A DNA stretch of 60,000 nucleotides from Zygnema cylindricum (lineage: Eukaryota > Streptophyta > Zygnematophyceae > Zygnematales > Zygnemataceae). The notes under the pieces are model-generated. The model worked only from the letters and a program-made list of their open reading frames with translations. It had not been told where the DNA came from and did no database searches. Location: assembly GCA_037447655.1 (NCBI GenBank), contig JBBHKE010000248.1, positions 166,501-226,500 of the forward strand. The letters run 5' to 3'. The position numbers were made by a program, and so were the translations under genes. Below, in pieces: positions 56,344 to 60,000 of this stretch (position 1 is the stretch's first letter; each line of letters begins with the position of its first letter).

Positions 56344-57408
56344 TGTAGAAATTAATGGTCCGTTTAAAGTATTTTCTAGGTCTAAATAGAAATATAGGAA
56401 AAAGTCGAGGCAGTCTACCTCTAACTTCTATCTCTAACTTCTCAAACTTGTGGCAGTCACTAAAAAATTGGAGAGGAAGCTAGAGCCATGGCTACCTAGG
56501 CTATCCAGAGGTTTACGCAAAATATGTATATTAGTTTATTTACCGTTAGAGGTTTATTTACTAAAAGAATATGTGCTGCCCCCTGGATTTGATCCTGGTA
56601 CCTGTCGGACGGTAAGCAGCCGGTAGTGTTATCCGTTATGTTTTGACCTAGTGTTACGTACTATTGGGTTTGATATTTACTTATACACTACCAAGTAGGA
56701 TAATTCATTTAACTGGAACTATTTACGGGATACATAGATTCAGTAATGTAAAAGTACAGATTGCGGTACGGATAAATAAATGAATACCGCGCATTTGTTT
56801 CTTTAGCGAAACGAATACCGCGCAGGTATTTATTACGGCTACCATTAAATGTGAAATTTAATCGGACGGCCGGAATGAACGCAGAGAACGCGAAAGAGGA
56901 TTTCGGCGGTTTGTGGTCATCGCCGCATCGGATGACACGTGGCGGAATAACATTGGATCGCGGCATCTGCGAGGATTAAGGGAGCAAATCCGGATATACC
57001 ACGTGTCGACATTTAGGCCATGTCGTACAATGTTCGTACAAAATGTACACCGGCAGCTGTACTTTTGTGTACGGAAGTGGAATATAATTGGCTCCGTACA
57101 TCAGTAGATAGAGTCTGTGAGAGAGATAGGACTTAGAAAAATTAGGAGATAGGACCCTCTCTCCCAAAGAGCTACTGTACAAAAGGTCAACTTTGATCCT
57201 CCATAACTTACTGCTCAGGGGAGCAAATTCAGAGATTCTTTTTGCTATCGACTCAGGGGAGTCTTCTTCTCACAGGGGTGAAGGTGGTTAGAGGTTTTGT
57301 CTGCCAGAGTGGCATTTGTTCTTGCTGAAACACAAAGAGGTCAAAGTTAATCTAGTTGCTTCTTAGAAGCTGTTCACTCAGAGGACTTATGGAGGTCTCA
57401 GAGTTTCA
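56344..57408 (+). repeat. 3' LTR of O
   Basis: TGTAGAAATTAATGG...GGTCTCAGAGTTTCA, 1,065 bp, followed by CATTT (57409-57413). It retains the ATG at its 3' end. Confidence 0.88.
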
Positions 57409-57413
57409 CATTT

Positions 57414-57452
57414 TAGACCTAAAAAATACAAAAAAAATCATTAATTTCTACA
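57414..57452 (-). repeat. 5' LTR of G, second segment
   Basis: TAGACCTAAAAAATAC...TTAATTTCTACA completes the LTR cut by O. The two segments sum to about 1,062 bp. Confidence 0.82.
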
Positions 57453-58598
57453 AGATGCACCTCAGTTGATGATCCATCTTTCTTGTGGAGCTTCCATAAT
57501 TGCTCCAAAGGCACATTTTTGTCTACGATGGATCTCCTTCTCCTTCACACTCTCGTCAAGAAAAAGCTCCCCATCCTCCTCAAAGGACTCGTCCTCGTTT
57601 TCTCATGTCACTTTTGTGACTACAAGTGCCTTTTTATTCCCTCTGGAAGAACCCGCTCCATAGTTCTCTTAGAGCCTCAGCTCCAACAACTTCACACTAT
57701 CCGCGATAACGTTTCCAAACTTTTTGCAAAAATGACAAAGGCCCTTTGGGGGCCTTGGTCCTCTAAGCAGATCTCTCTCTCCTTTGAATGGTTTCTTCGA
57801 ATCCTTCCCCCATCGGTTTCCTCCTGCAAGTAGAGCTTGGATGCTCTTCCCCCCCTCCTAATCTCAATTGTTTTTTCCTGCAAAAGTACCATCCGGACCA
57901 CTTTGTTCCACTTCCATGAACTTTTAGTCATTTCTTATCCTCCGTACACTATGTTTTCATACTCGTCATGTAACTTCATGATGAGAGTGTTAACTTTCAT
58001 CTTCATTGTAGCAGTCCACCAGGCACTCTCCATCTCCATATACAAACAAGAGAGATCATTACCATAGTCTAACATCTTTTCCCCTTTGTAATTATAATTT
58101 CCCAACATTTGTTCGGCCAACTGGAGCTCCTGAATAGTACCAGCTATATAGATTTCCACCAAACTCCCCCACAACTCCTCGGCCATGTAAATGTGAAGAT
58201 GGGTTGTTGCCAAAGCTTGAGTGAGGTGTCTTAGAATGAAGTTTTTGGCAGCCATGTTGATGTCTTCCCACGTTTGGGTGTCGTTCTCCGCGGTCTGCAT
58301 GCTCACCGCTGTGGGTGCCGTGGTAATAGGAACAATTGGAGTAAGAGGCGTCTCCTTCTTCTTCCCCTTTTCGAACACATTGCTGTCCTTATCATCTGCC
58401 TCCTCTATTGCAGCAGAGGTTGCTGCAACAAACCTTATTCCACCAAACCTTGGTGGAGTTCCCTAAGGTGGACATTTCACTTGTCCACTAACAACACCCT
58501 TGTATCGTTTTTTGCACAAAGCCCCTATCATCATGGCTTAGGAATAGATGAACCCTCATCCATTGAATGTGGGCACCCTAGAGGGTGGGCCCATAACC
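57453..58598 (-). pseudogene. Element Q gag remnant
   Basis: Minus-strand gag of a family related to B. The longest frame is 58378-57935, with NDTQTWEDINMAAKNFILRHLTQAL, YKGEKMLDYGNDLSCLYMEME and MKLHDEYENIV. The continuation at 57931-57692 includes VVRMVLLQEKTIEIRRG and a decayed zinc knuckle. The primer site GGTTATGGGCCCACC is perfect (58584-58598), but the LTR-internal start has become AAG. It ends at 57453 where G's LTR begins, so G was inserted into, or recombined with, Q. Confidence 0.8.
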
Positions 58599-59601
58599 TT
58601 CAATTGTGTGTCCTCCTTTGGACTACAGAATTCAAGAAGCCTCTCGATAGCTTTTAACTAACCCACTTCAAGCCACAATCACTGGTGCCCAAGATGGCAA
58701 GCTCACAGTTTGATTGCATTTCTGTGGAGCTTGGACTCCCTTGAGTCCGTAGCAAAAAAAAATCACTGAAAACGGGCGACCAGCGGATAAGTTATGCGGT
58801 GGCAAAGATGCCAATTTATACAAAGCTCCCAAGGGAGAGGTGACTGTGTAAAAATATGCTAAGTCCTACTTCCCTCTCACAACCCCTCTCTACTAATGTA
58901 CGACCCAATCACATAACTGTAAAGTACAGAAAGGTAATACGGCCGATGTCTTTTCAGTACGGCCTGTGTCAACAAGGCCGCTGAGTGGACGCGTGTCTAC
59001 TTTTCACCCGTCCGAACGCTCCCTGGAATTCCTACAACCAAATGTTATCCCTCCACGTGGCGCCAGGTCATGCCACGTTTATAAACGCCAAAGTGACCAT
59101 TCTGGGATCCCCGTAGTGACGTATGCCGTAGGATTAAATCTGAAATTGAATTTTAGCCGTCCCAACCAATGTCCGATTTATTTATTTTGTGCGAAATGAC
59201 GTGCGCACTAAACTTTAACTAGTTTTTATGTTCCTTCGTTCATATTTTAGTTAATTGGTTTTAGGACCGTACAAAAATTAAAATAGATAACAAACCCTTC
59301 TGTATCCTAACGGTCTTTTACAATAGACTCGTTAGAAGTAACGGCTACGCCGCGCTCCGCCGGTTAGAGGTTCGAGTCTTGCCGAACTCAACCTTTTGTT
59401 AAGAGTGACTTAAGTCACTCTTTAGTCTTGCGTATGGAGCTGAGGCAGCCATGGCCCCATCACTCTCTCTCTCCTTCAGCTACTACAACAAGTATAGGGG
59501 CAAGAGAGAACAGATGGAGGCAGGCTGCCTGCACTTTTTCTTATATTTTTCTGCTAATCTATTTAGACCTAGAAAATACCCAAAAACTAGTTATTTCAAC
59601 A
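58599..59601 (-). repeat. 5' LTR of Q
   Basis: 1,003 bp, similar to the B1 LTRs, ending TTATTTCAACA at 59601. On the + strand it holds the tRNA-like pair TAGACTCGTTAGAAG and GGTTCGAGTC (about 59325-59375). The first bases (TTCAATTG) are eroded from TG. Confidence 0.82.
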
Positions 59602-59873
59602 TAGAAGGATCAAATTCTGGGCTCGTCAAATACCTTTTGGCAAATCTACCTAGATTCTACTACTTGTCTCTCTAAGCAGCTTAGGCAGCCATGACTCTAA
59701 CTCCCTCTCAAGCCTTCTGTGACTACGACAAGTGTGGGGGTTAGAGAAAAGAGTTTAGAGACAAACTGCCTCCGCTTCTTTTCTCTTTTACCCTAGAAAA
59801 AATATCCTAAGAAAAATATTTATATCTACACAAAATAGACCTAGAAAATACACATATTTCAACACTCCCCTTA
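59602..59873 (-). repeat. Inner part of the 3' LTR of element R
   Basis: Matches the last 270 bp of B/F-type LTRs, from GATCAAATTCTGGGCTCGTC to CATATTTCAACA. The outer part is missing because Q's LTR adjoins it. Confidence 0.75.
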
Positions 59874-60000
59874 TTTTCTAGTCTACTTTTCATAAATCCA
59901 AGAAGAGATTTTATCCACTTTATCTTTTTTTCATCCACAAAAAATTGAATCCCCCTCTTGCAGTTCCAACGCCACTCCCATCCCTTATGTGCAACACATA
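59874..60000 (-). pseudogene. 3' end of element R (F-type), runs off the window
   Basis: Begins with the purine tract CTCCCCTTATTTTCTAG (minus strand) and continues with sequence complementary to the end of F internal regions (the GTGGATAAAATCTTTGCTC neighbourhood, and GGATGAAAAA). R therefore looks like another gag-only element with an RNase H vestige. Its gag is outside the window. Confidence 0.7.

Larger units (their letters stand above)
52738..57408 (+). mobile_element. Element O: copia element with a chimeric interior
   Basis: Plus-strand element with LTRs 52738-53797 and 56344-57408 that resemble each other closely. It is flanked by a perfect CATTT duplication (52733-52737 and 57409-57413) and has a good purine tract (AAAATAAGGGGAG). 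The expected primer site and gag after the 5' LTR are absent. The LTR ends at 53797 and an antisense RT fragment of another family begins at the very next base. After that come an LTR piece and gag of a third family, and only from 55441 does O's own RT-RNase H appear. Confidence 0.87.
19720..57452 (-). mobile_element. Element G: old copia element split into four main pieces
   Basis: One minus-strand copia element can be followed through all its interruptions: RNase H (19720-20000), RNase H/RT/integrase (38292-40571), pre-integrase/protease/gag (50146-51713), 5' LTR (51714-52737 and 57414-57452). Each break is an insertion with a 5-bp target duplication: E with AATGC, M with CTTAA, O with CATTT. 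The 3' LTR and the last part of RNase H are missing on the left. G is the oldest layer of the right-hand stack. Confidence 0.85.

Noticed and set aside
1-60000. CRISPR arrays, rRNA genes, bacterial operons or viral genomes
   Set aside because: No regularly spaced repeats, no rRNA signatures and no prokaryotic gene arrangement are seen. The repeats are LTRs and tandem duplications, and no envelope-like gene follows any pol.

Overview
This window is a dense stack of LTR retrotransposons with no host gene that I can recognise. Almost all of it is Ty1/copia. One Ty3/gypsy remnant and a few short unassigned stretches make up the rest. The host is probably a green plant. Most of the copia elements carry a primer-binding site, GGTTATGGGCCCACC, that is complementary to the anticodon arm of a plant-type initiator tRNA-Met rather than to a tRNA 3' end. 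No single-copy gene is present to narrow the lineage further.

Left part (1-19,719). An old minus-strand gag remnant (C) is interrupted by element B1, whose left LTR is cut by the window start. B1's right LTR is in turn split by element A (4247-10249). A is the youngest insertion: its two 1,049-bp LTRs differ at about eight positions by eye, its target duplication CTTTA is perfect, and its 1,303-codon polyprotein is open. The reverse transcriptase of A nevertheless lacks the block that carries YVDD. To the right are the C LTR, a pair of ~287-bp direct repeats, a minus-strand gypsy pol remnant (14475-17262), a plus-strand copia pol remnant D, and an unassigned stretch with a 170-bp tandem duplication.

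Right part (19,720-57,452). One old minus-strand copia element, G, is spread over almost 38 kb because other elements inserted into it. E (20001-38291, duplication AATGC) lies in its RNase H. M (40572-50145, duplication CTTAA) lies just upstream of its integrase core. O (52738-57408, duplication CATTT) lies in its 5' LTR. E itself contains H (plus strand, truncated). It also contains F, a tandem array LTR-INT-LTR-INT-LTR-INT-LTR (27544-38185) of gag-only non-autonomous elements. M contains an inverted LTR and the deletion element J. The far right holds gag and LTR of Q and the edge of another F-type element, R.

Working together: the elements form a community that shares the same unusual primer site, the same LTR architecture and a gag start codon placed inside the 5' LTR, so that the primer-binding site is translated. 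Some members look complete in plan, some are RT-deleted (A), and some are reduced to gag plus vestiges (F, R). This suggests an autonomous and non-autonomous consortium mobilised in trans. Coordinates of old, decayed boundaries are approximate, and all comparisons were made by eye.
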